Below, piece after piece: positions 26,251 to 34,495 of a stretch of DNA of 64,000 nucleotides. The DNA is from Pannonibacter sp051860505. GTDB taxonomy: Bacteria; Pseudomonadota; Alphaproteobacteria; Rhizobiales; Stappiaceae. The stretch lies in assembly GCF_051860505.1 (NCBI RefSeq), contig NZ_JBHYDX010000022.1, positions 1-64,000 on the forward strand, written 5' to 3'. Below the pieces are notes generated by a model, which saw only the letters and a program-made list of their open reading frames with translations, was not told where the DNA came from and made no database searches. Positions within the stretch are counted from its first letter, which is position 1, and every line of letters begins with the position of its first letter. The position numbers and the translations under genes are program-made.

Positions 26251-26565
26251 GTGAACTTGACCTCCTCTGGCTCAACTGTACCGGAGCACCTGTCCCGGCA
26301 GCAGGCGAAAAATGAGACCAAACGGCTTGCAGAGGCTGGGCAAGTTACCTTTACCAGGCATGTTTTAGAGCGTGGCGTCGAGCGGAACATTTCGACTTCA
26401 CAAATTCTGGCATGCCTGATCAAGGGACAGGTAGTGACCGACCCCTGGCTGTCCGATAGAGGACATTTCAGGTTTGACATGGTTCGACGCCAGCATGGCG
26501 AGGAATTGACCCTTGCCATTGCCTTGGACTTCGAGCGGGATGTGATCGTTATTACTGCCTACTGA
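26251..26565 (+). CDS. DUF4258-family putative toxin
   Basis: A 104-aa protein whose C-terminal 75 residues fit DUF4258, a small family often paired with an HTH antitoxin. The core reads FTRHVLERGVERNIS, then a conserved ILACLIKGQVV, GHFRFDMV, and a C-terminal VIVITAY strand. It starts with GTG at 26251, 13 bp after the palindrome. It overlaps no neighbour and is followed after 29 bp by the presumed antitoxin. Base composition is visibly more AT-rich than the flanking catabolic genes, which suggests later insertion. RNase-like toxicity is an inference from family context. Confidence 0.7.
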   Translation: MNLTSSGSTVPEHLSRQQAKNETKRLAEAGQVTFTRHVLERGVERNISTSQILACLIKGQVVTDPWLSDRGHFRFDMVRRQHGEELTLAIALDFERDVIVITAY

Positions 26566-26594
26566 GTGCGAACCATAATATCGGAGTGCACGCA

Positions 26595-27047
26595 ATGAGT
26601 TATCATTACAAGGCGAGCGGGCTCGATAACGTCATTCTGGTGAATGGCTACCGGATCGAACAGGATCCTGACTTTGGTGAGACTGTCCACATCGAAGACA
26701 TTCACGGTCTGCACAGAGCCATTGCCAGGCAGCTGACCTCGCTCCCTCGTCCCCTGACAGGGGCGGAGTTCCGCTTTCTGCGGACGGCCCTTGATATGTC
26801 TCAGCAAGCCCTCGCGATCTGGCTTGGCTCCAGTGAACAGAACATTCGCAACTGGGAAGTAAAGGGCCGTGCGATCCATGTTGCTAACCAGCCGGCAGAC
26901 AGATTGCTACGCGTGCTTGTGCTGTCCCGCCTTTTCAAGAATGACGATGTCGGGCAACTGCTAGAACAGCTTTCCTGTGTACAGAACAAGGCTGACGAAC
27001 CATTGGAACTCAGACATGCTCGCGACAACTGGCTCGCTGCTGCCTGA
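26595..27047 (+). CDS. HTH (XRE-type) putative antitoxin
   Basis: A 150-aa protein. An N-terminal region YHYKASGLDNVILVNGY (residues 3-19), typical of antitoxins beside DUF4258 proteins, is followed by a helix-turn-helix of the phage-repressor type (RTALDMSQQALAIWLGSSEQNIRNWE, about residues 60-85). I chose ATG 26595 because GGAG lies 8 nt upstream; GTG 26586 is an in-frame alternative. It presumably binds and neutralises the 26251-26565 product and represses the pair at the palindrome 26219-26237. The pair sits between the RLP gene and the convergent sugar importer. Confidence 0.7.
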   Translation: MSYHYKASGLDNVILVNGYRIEQDPDFGETVHIEDIHGLHRAIARQLTSLPRPLTGAEFRFLRTALDMSQQALAIWLGSSEQNIRNWEVKGRAIHVANQPADRLLRVLVLSRLFKNDDVGQLLEQLSCVQNKADEPLELRHARDNWLAAA

Positions 27048-27071
27048 TCTCAAATCCGAAACTGGAACCAC

Positions 27072-27107
27072 AAAAAGCCGGAGCGTGTGACCGCTCCGGC
27101 TTTGTTT
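27072..27107. terminator. Bidirectional intrinsic terminator
   Basis: AAAGCCGGAGCG (27074-27085) pairs perfectly with CGCTCCGGCTTT (27092-27103) around a 6-nt loop. The plus strand continues TTTGTTT and the minus strand reads CTTTTTG. It serves both the antitoxin gene and the convergent importer operon ending at 27127. Confidence 0.9.
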
Positions 27108-27126
27108 CTATCTGCCTGACCGGCGA

Positions 27127-28164
27127 TCAGCGCTTCGGCAGGGGCATCCAGGCCGGGACGGCGACATCGGCATGGGCGAAGGCGGGCAGCTTGGCGCCCA
27201 GTTCCTCCATGTTCTTGATGTCGAGCTCGTTGAGCATCTTCTGGGTGATCAGGGTCGGCGGCACGATGACGCTGCGGCCCGGATCTTCACCCGCGAGAAG
27301 CTGTGCAAGCGCACGGACGGAGACTTCGCCCACGACAGCCGGGTTGGTGGCGGCGGTGGCCTTCCAGGCAGAGCCCGCCTCGCGCATGGCGGCGATGTCG
27401 GAGGTGGAAACATCCGCCGAGTAGATCGACACCTGACCGGACATGCCGGCTTCATCGACGGCGATCTTCACGCCCTTGGCGAATTCGTCGTAAGGGGCGA
27501 AGACAACGTTGATGCCCGGGTTGGCCGACAGCACCGAACGGGCCTGGTTGGCGACCGAGTTGGCAATCGGGTTGTCGAGTGTGCCGAATTCGGCGACCTG
27601 CTTGATCCCCGGGTTTGCTGCCTTGACGGCCTTCCAGGTCTCGTCGCGGCGATCGAGCGGGGCAATGCCCGGAACGTAGACATAGCCGGCGGTCCAGGTG
27701 GTGCCGTTGTCGGCAATCGCCTGCTCCAGCGCGAGACGGGAAAGGTCGCGGTCGGACTGCTCGATCTGCGGGATCTTCGGGTTCTCGACATTCACATCGA
27801 AGGCGACGACCTTGATGCCGGCATCGACTGCGCGCTGTGCGGCGGCCTGCATGGACTCGGTCAGGCCGTGCTGGATGATGATGCCGTCAACACCAAGGGC
27901 AATGGCCTGGTCAACCATGTCCGCCTGCAGCGCGGCATCCTGGCGGCTGTCCAGAACGCGCAGGTCAACGCCAAGCGCGGCAGCCTGCTTCTCGACGCCG
28001 GACAGATAGGCCTGGAAGAAGTCGCCAGTGGAGAGATAGCGCACCAGCGCGATCTTGACCTCGGCCGGCTTGTCGAAGGGCTTCGGCATCTCGGCGGCAA
28101 AGGCGAGACCCGGGACCATCGCCACTGTGGCGGCAAGGGCCGTGAAGAGACGTCTGGTAATCAT
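27127..28164 (-). CDS. Sugar ABC importer, periplasmic binding protein (ribose/RbsB type)
   Basis: A 345-aa exported protein. A Sec/Tat-like signal (MITRRLFTALAATVAMVPGLAFA, cleavage after AFA) precedes a periplasmic-binding-protein-1/LacI-like fold (VKIALVRYLSTGDFFQAYLSGV, then ALGVDGIIIQHG and GIKVVAFDVNVENP). It is the last gene of the importer operon and is followed by the bidirectional terminator. The operon promoter carries the TGTCAA-N6-TTGACA box shared with the transketolase-RLP operon. Its ligand is probably the sugar metabolised by this cluster, possibly a 5-modified ribose; ribose-type specificity is inferred from the family only. Confidence 0.88.
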   Translation of the reverse strand: MITRRLFTALAATVAMVPGLAFAAEMPKPFDKPAEVKIALVRYLSTGDFFQAYLSGVEKQAAALGVDLRVLDSRQDAALQADMVDQAIALGVDGIIIQHGLTESMQAAAQRAVDAGIKVVAFDVNVENPKIPQIEQSDRDLSRLALEQAIADNGTTWTAGYVYVPGIAPLDRRDETWKAVKAANPGIKQVAEFGTLDNPIANSVANQARSVLSANPGINVVFAPYDEFAKGVKIAVDEAGMSGQVSIYSADVSTSDIAAMREAGSAWKATAATNPAVVGEVSVRALAQLLAGEDPGRSVIVPPTLITQKMLNELDIKNMEELGAKLPAFAHADVAVPAWMPLPKR

Positions 28165-28197
28165 GATTCCTCCCGTTGCTGTTTTATATAGTCCACG

Positions 28198-29217
28198 TCA
28201 GCCGCGCGCCCGTCCCCCTCGGCCGGACAGCGCGAAAGTGAAGACAAGGGCGATGACGAGCACGCCGCCCTTGATGAAGTCCTGGGTGTAGTAAGGCGCG
28301 TTCATCATCGTCAGGCCCTGCAAAAGGATGCCGACAAAGAGCGCGCCGATGGCCGTGCCGAAGGCATTCGGCTTGGAGGCGCCGAGCACGGCAAAGCCGA
28401 TGAGCGCGGCAGCGACAGAATCAAGCAGAAGGTTGTTGCCGGAAGCCACGTCACCACGCCCGAGACGGGCGGCCAGCAGCACGCCGCCGAAGGAGGCCAG
28501 CGTGCCGGAGATCATGTAGGCCGCGATCTTGTAGCCGTTGACATTGGCCCCGGCGAGACCGGCTGCCTTGGCATTGGAGCCGATGGCATACATCAGCCGG
28601 CCATGCCGGGTCAGTTCCAGGAACACCCAGACGCCGATAGCGATGAGCACGAGGAATACCACCGACAGTGGCACGAGGTTGGGCAGAATGAAGTCGAGCC
28701 GGTGGCGGCCAAGCATCAAAAAGCCTTCCGAGAAGACGCCGCTCGCCGTCGTGCCGTCCGGCAGGCTCATGCCGGTGGAGATGGAACGGCCTTCGGTCGG
28801 GATGCGCTGCAGGCCGACGAGCAGGAACATCATGCCGAGCGTCGCCAGAAGGTCCGGCACCTTCATCTTGACGATGAGAATGCCATTGACGAGGCCGACG
28901 AGCAGCCCCATGCCGAGACACAGCGCGACGGCCGATGCAGCGTCCAACTGCCAGACGACCATGGCATAGGCGGACAGCATCAGGGACGAGGTTGCCACAG
29001 CACCAATCGACAGGTCAAAGCCGCCGACGACCAGCGTGGCGGTGACGCCGAGCGCCAGGATGCCCGTGATTGCTACCGACTGCAGGATGAAGACGGCGCT
29101 GTGCGGCGAAAGAAACCCTTCCGCCATCACGCCAAAATAGGCGATCAGCCCGACCATCAGGGCCAGGAACCCATATTTGATGGCGAAATCAATCGCGTTC
29201 GGGGAACCACTCTGCAT
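28198..29217 (-). CDS. Sugar ABC importer permease (RbsC type)
   Basis: A 339-aa permease with about nine membrane segments. It carries the RbsC family signatures VGGFDLSIGAV (about residues 66-76) and the cytoplasmic loop MYAIGSNAKAAGLAGANVNGYK (about 210-231). The ATG at 29217 begins 1 bp after the ATPase stop; upstream in-frame codons are ATPase shadow. With the flanking genes it forms a complete ribose-type importer. Confidence 0.9.
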   Translation of the reverse strand: MQSGSPNAIDFAIKYGFLALMVGLIAYFGVMAEGFLSPHSAVFILQSVAITGILALGVTATLVVGGFDLSIGAVATSSLMLSAYAMVVWQLDAASAVALCLGMGLLVGLVNGILIVKMKVPDLLATLGMMFLLVGLQRIPTEGRSISTGMSLPDGTTASGVFSEGFLMLGRHRLDFILPNLVPLSVVFLVLIAIGVWVFLELTRHGRLMYAIGSNAKAAGLAGANVNGYKIAAYMISGTLASFGGVLLAARLGRGDVASGNNLLLDSVAAALIGFAVLGASKPNAFGTAIGALFVGILLQGLTMMNAPYYTQDFIKGGVLVIALVFTFALSGRGGRARG

Positions 29218-29218
29218 C

Positions 29219-30730
29219 TTACTGTCCTGCTGCGCTCTGGGGCGATGCATCGACCACCTGGGCCATGATCGCGGAGACGTCGATGTTTTCGTTGCGGTGT
29301 TCGCCAACGATGGAATGTTCACTCATCACCAGCACCCGGTCGGCAATCTCCAGCGCCTCGTCCAGTTCGGCGACGAAGACAACGGTGGCGCGGGTGGCCG
29401 CCGTTTCGCGGATCTTGTGACCGATGTCGCGCCGTGCCTGGATGTCGACGCCCTGGAACGGCTCATCGAGCAGCAGGAGCCGCGAGGCCTCGGCCATCCA
29501 GCGGGCAACCATCACCTTCTGCTGGTTGCCGCCCGACAGGGTGCCGATGCCGTCGGTGGGCGACTGGCAGACGACGCCCATCTCGGAAATCATCCGCCAC
29601 GTCGTGGCAAGCTCGGACGCGCCGCGCACGAACTGGGCCGTGCTGTGGCGCTTCAGGAACGGCAGCGTCAGATTGCGCAGGATGTCGAAGTCGGCAACGA
29701 CCGCGTTGACCGGCCGGTCCTTGGGCGACAGGAACACACCGGCATCGATGGCCGCGCGCGGACTTGCCGGGCGATGCGGCTTGCCATCCAGCCGGACCTC
29801 GCCGGAGACTGCCGCGCCGGTGCCGAACAGCACGGAGGCAAACTCCGATTTTCCAGCGCCGACCAGACCTGTGATCGCCACGACCTCATTGGCATGGCAG
29901 GTCAGGGAGAACGGTCTTGCTCCAGGCCGCAGCACCAGATCGCGCACCTCGAGCACAGGCAGACCGGGTTGCGGGATGGTGATATCGACCTCGGTGATCT
30001 CGTGACCGAGCATTGCCCGCACGGCGCCGGAATAGTCGAGTTCCGGACCTTCAAAGACACCGGAAATGCGGCCATCGCGCATCGAAACGATCCGGTCGGC
30101 GAGGCGTCGGATGTCCGACATGCGATGCGAGATGTAAAGAATGGCAACGCCCCGGGCGCGCAGGCTGTCGATGAGATCGAACAGCCGCGAGGCCTCGGCG
30201 GCGGACAGCGACGATGTCGGCTCGTCCAGGATCAGAAGGCGCGGCTGATGCGCCATGGCGCGGGCGATGGAAACCAGCTGCCGGTCCGCCAGTGACAGGC
30301 CGGCGACCGGACGGCTGACGTCAATGGTGAGACCGACGGCGGCAGCGATCTCGCGCGCCCGGGCCCGCATCTTGCGGCCATTCAGGAAGACGCCGCCACC
30401 GCTTGCCAGACCATCCAGCAACAGGTTGGAGGCCACATCGAGATCCGGCACGACGCCGTCATTGATGTTCTGGTGGACCGTGACGATACCGGCCCTGAGC
30501 GCCTCGGACGGCGTCTCGGGCTTGAAAGGCTGGCCAGCCAGGGTCACGCTGCCGCTGTCGGCCGCATGCACCCCGCACAAGATCTTCACGAGCGTCGATT
30601 TTCCGGCCCCGTTCGCTCCCATCAGAACGGTTACCTGTCCACCGGACAGGTCCAGATCGACCCCGCGCAGCACCTGGTTCCGGCCAAATGCTTTGCACAG
30701 GCCAGCCAGGCGGATTGCCTGATCACTCAC
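29219..30730 (-). CDS. Sugar ABC importer, duplicated ATPase (RbsA type)
   Basis: A 503-aa ATPase with two fused nucleotide-binding domains. The first has Walker A GANGAGKST, signature LSLADRQ and Walker B LLILDEP. The second has the degenerate GLVGAGKSE, signature LSGGNQQK and LLLLDEPFQGVD. It is the first gene of the operon. It starts with GTG at 30730, with GGAGG about 10 nt upstream. The operon diverges from the kinase-isomerase operon, and both are read away from the shared operator at 30779-30796. Confidence 0.92.
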   Translation of the reverse strand: MSDQAIRLAGLCKAFGRNQVLRGVDLDLSGGQVTVLMGANGAGKSTLVKILCGVHAADSGSVTLAGQPFKPETPSEALRAGIVTVHQNINDGVVPDLDVASNLLLDGLASGGGVFLNGRKMRARAREIAAAVGLTIDVSRPVAGLSLADRQLVSIARAMAHQPRLLILDEPTSSLSAAEASRLFDLIDSLRARGVAILYISHRMSDIRRLADRIVSMRDGRISGVFEGPELDYSGAVRAMLGHEITEVDITIPQPGLPVLEVRDLVLRPGARPFSLTCHANEVVAITGLVGAGKSEFASVLFGTGAAVSGEVRLDGKPHRPASPRAAIDAGVFLSPKDRPVNAVVADFDILRNLTLPFLKRHSTAQFVRGASELATTWRMISEMGVVCQSPTDGIGTLSGGNQQKVMVARWMAEASRLLLLDEPFQGVDIQARRDIGHKIRETAATRATVVFVAELDEALEIADRVLVMSEHSIVGEHRNENIDVSAIMAQVVDASPQSAAGQ

Positions 30731-30754
30731 AGTGTATTCTCCTCCACTGGGAAC

Positions 30755-30796
30755 AGGCTACGTCCGGAAGCTTTCATATGTCAATATGATTTGACA
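30755..30796. promoter_or_regulatory. Shared operator between the importer and kinase operons
   Basis: The palindrome TGTCAA-TATGAT-TTGACA spans 30779-30796, the same box as at 23064-23081. Each arm doubles as a -35 for one direction. On the minus strand TTGACA is followed by an 18-bp spacer and TAGCCT (30760-30755) for the importer. On the plus strand TTGACA (30791-30796) points toward the kinase gene, although its -10 is not clear. One bound regulator could control both operons. Confidence 0.75.
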
Positions 30797-30889
30797 ATTG
30801 CATTAGAAGCCGATTTCCTGCATCGCATCAAACACTCAAGCGGCACGCCGCAATGGTACATAGCGCAAGTCGCACAAGGGAGGAGACCT

Positions 30890-32155
30890 GTGACGGACAG
30901 CACCTACAAGGCCCTGGAGCCAGCGACCCTCGCCGACCGGCTGGGCAGCATTCCCGCCATCCGCGAGCGCACGGGCGATCCGGCACGGTGGTCCGTGCGG
31001 GAAGTCGGTGACGGCAACCTGAACCTCGTCTTCATCATCGACGGACCGGACGGCAGCCTGATCGTCAAGCAGGCGCTGCCTTACGTGCGCCTCGTCGGGG
31101 AAAGCTGGCCGCTGCCGCTGAAGCGCGCCTTTTTCGAGTATAACGCCCTGATCCGTCAGGCGGAACGCGATCCCGGCAGCGTGCCGGAGATCTATCATTT
31201 CGACGAGGCGCAGGCGCTGATCGTGATGGAGTTCCTGACCCCGCACGTCATCCTGCGCAAGAGCCTGATGGAAGGGCGGACGCATCCTGATCTCGGCAAG
31301 GTGCTGGGCGAATTCTGCGCCCGCACCCTGTTCCGTGGGTCGGACCTGTCGATGCCGACCGCCCGGCGCAAGGCGGATCTGGCGCTGTTTGCCGGCAATG
31401 TCGAGCTCTGCGACATCACCGAGAACCTCGTCTTCTCCGATCCCTATTTCGCCGCCCCGCTCAACCGCCACACCCCGGCGCTGGATCCGGTGGTGGCCAT
31501 GCTCAGGGCCGACACGGATCTGAAGATCACCGCGCAGCATCTCAAGATGGCCTTTGCCAACAACGCCGAGACGCTGCTGCATGGCGACCTGCACACCGGC
31601 TCGGTGATGGTTTCGGACAGCGAGACCCGGGTGATCGATCCGGAGTTTGCCACTTATGGCCCGATGGGTTTCGACATCGGCATGCTGATCGCCAACTTCC
31701 TGATGGCCTATTTCGCCCAAGAAGGCCACGCCGAGGCCCCCGGCGCCCGCGCACAGTACAAGGAGTGGATCCTGTCCGTCGTCGACGCGATCTGGGCCCA
31801 TTTCAGCGCCGAGTTCACCCGGCTGTGGCGGACGGAGCGCAGCGGCATGCTGTATCCGGCGAGCCTGTTCGAAGATCAGGGCCACGGACTTGCCGCCGAG
31901 AAGGCGCGTCTGGAGCGGCTGGCCGCCATCTGGCGCGACACGCTGGGCTTCTGCGGCATCGAGATACACCGCCGCACGCTGGGGCTCGCCCACATTGCCG
32001 AATATGACCGCATCGAGGACGAAGCGCTGCGCGCCGCCTGCGAGGCGCGGGGCCTGATGCTCGGCCGCGCGCTGGCCGTCGGCCGGGCAGAGATCACCTC
32101 CATGGCCGAGGTTCTGGATCTGGCGCGCAAGATCAACGGAGAGGACTACCTATGA
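30890..32155 (+). CDS. mtnK: MtnK-like sugar kinase (5-methylthioribose kinase family)
   Basis: A 421-aa cytoplasmic kinase of the methylthioribose kinase family, which phosphorylates the C1 hydroxyl of 5-methylthioribose or related 5-modified riboses. It has VGDGNLNLVF (residues 39-48) in the nucleotide loop, the catalytic HGDLHTGSVM (231-240) and the metal-binding DPEFATYGPMGFD (250-262), all typical of MtnK. The start is GTG at 30890 behind a strong GGGAGGAG site; longer in-frame starts lie inside the divergent promoter. The 3' end overlaps the isomerase start (ATGA). Substrate preference (5-methylthioribose, 5-deoxyribose or another sugar) cannot be read from sequence. Confidence 0.85.
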   Translation: MTDSTYKALEPATLADRLGSIPAIRERTGDPARWSVREVGDGNLNLVFIIDGPDGSLIVKQALPYVRLVGESWPLPLKRAFFEYNALIRQAERDPGSVPEIYHFDEAQALIVMEFLTPHVILRKSLMEGRTHPDLGKVLGEFCARTLFRGSDLSMPTARRKADLALFAGNVELCDITENLVFSDPYFAAPLNRHTPALDPVVAMLRADTDLKITAQHLKMAFANNAETLLHGDLHTGSVMVSDSETRVIDPEFATYGPMGFDIGMLIANFLMAYFAQEGHAEAPGARAQYKEWILSVVDAIWAHFSAEFTRLWRTERSGMLYPASLFEDQGHGLAAEKARLERLAAIWRDTLGFCGIEIHRRTLGLAHIAEYDRIEDEALRAACEARGLMLGRALAVGRAEITSMAEVLDLARKINGEDYL

Positions 32156-33249
32156 AAATCGACGGCATCCATTACCGCTCGATCTGGCGCGAGCCGTCGG
32201 GCGAGATCCGCATCATCGACCAGCGCTGGCTGCCGCATGACCTCAGGATCGTGCCGCTGACCAACCGGGCCGAATTCGCCGTTGCCATCCGCGACATGTG
32301 GGTGCGCGGCGCGCCGCTGATCGGCGCCACGGCGGCCTATGGCGTCGCGGTCCACATGGCGGCGGATCCGTCAGACGCTTCGCTTGGCGAGACCTACGAC
32401 ATTCTCAACGAGACCCGTCCGACCGCCATCAACCTGCGCTGGGCGCTGGACGAGATGATGAAGGTGCTGAAGCCGCTGAGCCCGGCCGCCCGTGCTGCGG
32501 CCGCCTTTGCCCGCGCGGCCGAGATCAGCGACGAGGACGTGGAGATGAACCGGCAGATCGGCCTCAACGGGCTCGAGATCATCCGCGACATCTCGCGCCG
32601 GAAAGGCGGCAGGCGCGTCAACGTGCTCACCCATTGCAACGCCGGCTGGCCGGCGACGGTGGACTGGGGCACCGCCACCTCGCCGATCTATCACGCGGTC
32701 GAGGACGGCATCGACATCCATGTCTTCGTCGACGAGACGCGGCCGCGCAACCAGGGCGCCCAGCTGACCAGCTGGGAACTGAACAGCCACGGCGTGTCGC
32801 ATGACCTCATCGTCGACAACGCCGGCGGCCACTTGATGCAGCATGGCGAGGTCGATCTCGTCATCGTCGGCACCGACCGCACCACGGCGCGCGGCGACGT
32901 CTGCAACAAGATCGGCACCTATCTGAAGGCGCTGGCGGCCAAGGCCAATGGCGTGCCCTTCTACGTCGCCCTGCCCTCCCCGACCATCGACTGGACCGTC
33001 GTCGACGGCGTGAAGGAGATCCCGATCGAGGAGCGCAGCGGCGCGGAAGTGACCCATGTGCAGGGCCGCAGCGCGGACGGACGCATCCTGTCGGTGCAGA
33101 TCTCGCCGACCGGCACCCCGGCCCGCAACCCGGCCTTCGACGTGACGCCGGCCGAACTCGTCACCGGGCTTATCACCGAACGCGGCATCTGCCCGGCCAC
33201 CACGGAAGGCCTGGCGGCCATGTTCCCGGACCGGGCGGGCCGGCGCTGA
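32152..33249 (+). CDS. mtnA: MtnA-like aldose-1-phosphate isomerase
   Basis: A 365-aa isomerase of the eIF2B-alpha/MtnA family, which converts methylthioribose-1-P (or 5-deoxyribose-1-P) to the ketose-1-P. The catalytic Cys162 (LTHCNAG) and Asp242 (GTDRTTARGDVCNKIGT) are present, as is the early RGAPLIG motif (52-58). The loop after the catalytic Cys reads GWPATVDWGTA, where the best-known MtnA proteins have GALAT, so it may belong to a subfamily with a shifted substrate. It is translationally coupled to the kinase (4-bp overlap). Confidence 0.85.
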   Translation: MKIDGIHYRSIWREPSGEIRIIDQRWLPHDLRIVPLTNRAEFAVAIRDMWVRGAPLIGATAAYGVAVHMAADPSDASLGETYDILNETRPTAINLRWALDEMMKVLKPLSPAARAAAAFARAAEISDEDVEMNRQIGLNGLEIIRDISRRKGGRRVNVLTHCNAGWPATVDWGTATSPIYHAVEDGIDIHVFVDETRPRNQGAQLTSWELNSHGVSHDLIVDNAGGHLMQHGEVDLVIVGTDRTTARGDVCNKIGTYLKALAAKANGVPFYVALPSPTIDWTVVDGVKEIPIEERSGAEVTHVQGRSADGRILSVQISPTGTPARNPAFDVTPAELVTGLITERGICPATTEGLAAMFPDRAGRR

Positions 33250-33264
33250 AGTAGATCTCCACTC

Positions 33265-33287
33265 TGTCCCGGCCTTGTGCCGGGACA
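33265..33287. terminator. Hairpin after the kinase-isomerase operon
   Basis: TGTCCCGGC (33265-33273) pairs perfectly with GCCGGGACA (33279-33287) around a 5-nt loop, 15 bp past the mtnA-like stop. There is no T tract, so it may be a stabilising hairpin or a dispersed repeat rather than a true terminator. The remaining bases up to 33399 hold nothing I can identify. Confidence 0.4.
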
Positions 33288-33399
33288 GCGCGGTGGGAAA
33301 TGCAGTGCCGCGTGTCTCCTTCCGACGAAGGCGAGGCGAGTGGAGCGCACGCACTTCGCGGACGCTCAGCATGACCGGACTAACGCGGGCGGGCTTCCC

Positions 33400-34377
33400 C
33401 TACTCCGCCAGCAACGCCTCCGCGACCCCGACGCTGGTAACGATGTGGGTGGCGTAGCCGCCGCGGATGGCGGCGCGGGTGGCGGCGACCTTGTCGAGGC
33501 CGGGGGTGACCAGGATGCCCATGTCCAGTCCCGCGAGCCGGTTGACCGGAATGCCGATGACGCGGGCGTCGAGCGGACCTGGAATGGGCTTGCCGTCCGC
33601 ATCGATGAAGCGGCCGCACAGCACCGCCGTCGCCCCTTGCGCGATGTACCAGTCCAGTTCCGTGAGTGTTGCCACGCCGGACCCGACGATATGGCTGGAG
33701 GGCTCGCAGGTGCCAACGGAATAGAGAAACTTGTTGCAGGTGAGCAGGCGCGCCAGCTGGTCGCGGATGATCGGCTCGGCCCGCAGCTGCGCCGCGATGT
33801 CGCCATTGGTGAGAACGGCCGGCGCATGCAGGTTGAGGCAGAGCGCGCCGAGGCGCTGCGCCAGCCGCGTCGAGCAGGCTTCCGCCGTGAAGCCATAGGG
33901 CGTCGCCATCGAGCCGACGAGCTGCAGGACCGTCAGATCCTCGATGCGGGTGTCATCGCTCACCTGCGCCAGTTCATAGATGGTGCGGCCCCAGGCAACG
34001 CCGAGCCGGTCGCCCTTTTCCAGCAGCTTTGGCAGCCATTCCGCCGCCCCGCGCACGACGCGCTGGAAGGTGGTCTCGTCATCCGCGCCCTCGTCAGGGA
34101 TGACATAGGCCGCGGTCAGGCCGAAGCGGCTGCAGAGATCGACGGCGAGCCGGTGCCGCGTGAAGGCATCGGAATTGAGCGAGATGCGGATGATGCCGCG
34201 CTCGCGCGCGTCCTGCAGGTAGTTGACGACGGTGGCGCGCGAGATGCCCAGCCGGTCGGCGATCTCCTTCTGGTTCAGGCCCTCGTGGTAATACATCCAG
34301 GCCACCTCGATCACCACGTTCTCGCCGCTGATCTGTCCCGTCGTCCGCCGCTTCACACCCGCCATTCGCCCCACCAT
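33400..34377 (-). CDS. SorC/DeoR-type sugar-responsive transcriptional regulator
   Basis: A 325-aa regulator. An N-terminal helix-turn-helix (EGLNQKEIADRLGISRATVVNYL, about residues 32-54) is followed by a SorC-type sugar-phosphate-binding domain with RLGVAWGRTIYELA (about 123-136), SVGTCEPSSH and the late IPGPLDARVIGIPVNRL. Family members sense phosphorylated sugars and often repress nearby catabolic operons. It is divergent from the aldolase gene and is the only regulator in the cluster, so it is the leading candidate for the TGTCAA-N6-TTGACA boxes. The start is uncertain: ATG 34377 lacks a ribosome site, and the in-frame ATG 34365 has GGGG 3 nt upstream and is equally plausible. Confidence 0.87.
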   Translation of the reverse strand: MVGRMAGVKRRTTGQISGENVVIEVAWMYYHEGLNQKEIADRLGISRATVVNYLQDARERGIIRISLNSDAFTRHRLAVDLCSRFGLTAAYVIPDEGADDETTFQRVVRGAAEWLPKLLEKGDRLGVAWGRTIYELAQVSDDTRIEDLTVLQLVGSMATPYGFTAEACSTRLAQRLGALCLNLHAPAVLTNGDIAAQLRAEPIIRDQLARLLTCNKFLYSVGTCEPSSHIVGSGVATLTELDWYIAQGATAVLCGRFIDADGKPIPGPLDARVIGIPVNRLAGLDMGILVTPGLDKVAATRAAIRGGYATHIVTSVGVAEALLAE

Positions 34378-34419
34378 TTTATTTATGACAGCATGTTCTG
34401 ACTTTTGTATAAAAGCTGC
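34378..34419. promoter_or_regulatory. Divergent promoter region with imperfect AT-rich dyad
   Basis: Between the SorC-type regulator and the aldolase gene, TTTTAT (34377-34382) and ATAAAA (34407-34412) form inverted arms about 24 bp apart. This may be an autoregulatory site. The stretch AGTCAG-AACATG-CTGTCA read on the minus strand resembles the cluster's TGTCAA-N6-TTGACA box at 8 of 12 arm positions. That match is too weak to call a third copy. Confidence 0.3.
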
Positions 34420-34495
34420 CGAAGATCAAGCTGATCCCTGCGCCGCGTGCCAAGAGACCGACGCTTGCGCGGGGATCATGTACGGGAGGATAGGA

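Noticed and set aside
27072..27107. Small RNA gene at the hairpin
   Set aside because: The hairpin with T runs on both strands between convergent genes is fully explained as a bidirectional terminator.
34378..34419. Third copy of the TGTCAA-N6-TTGACA box upstream of the regulator/aldolase pair
   Set aside because: Only 8 of 12 arm positions match and the dyad is broken; it is kept as a weak note only.
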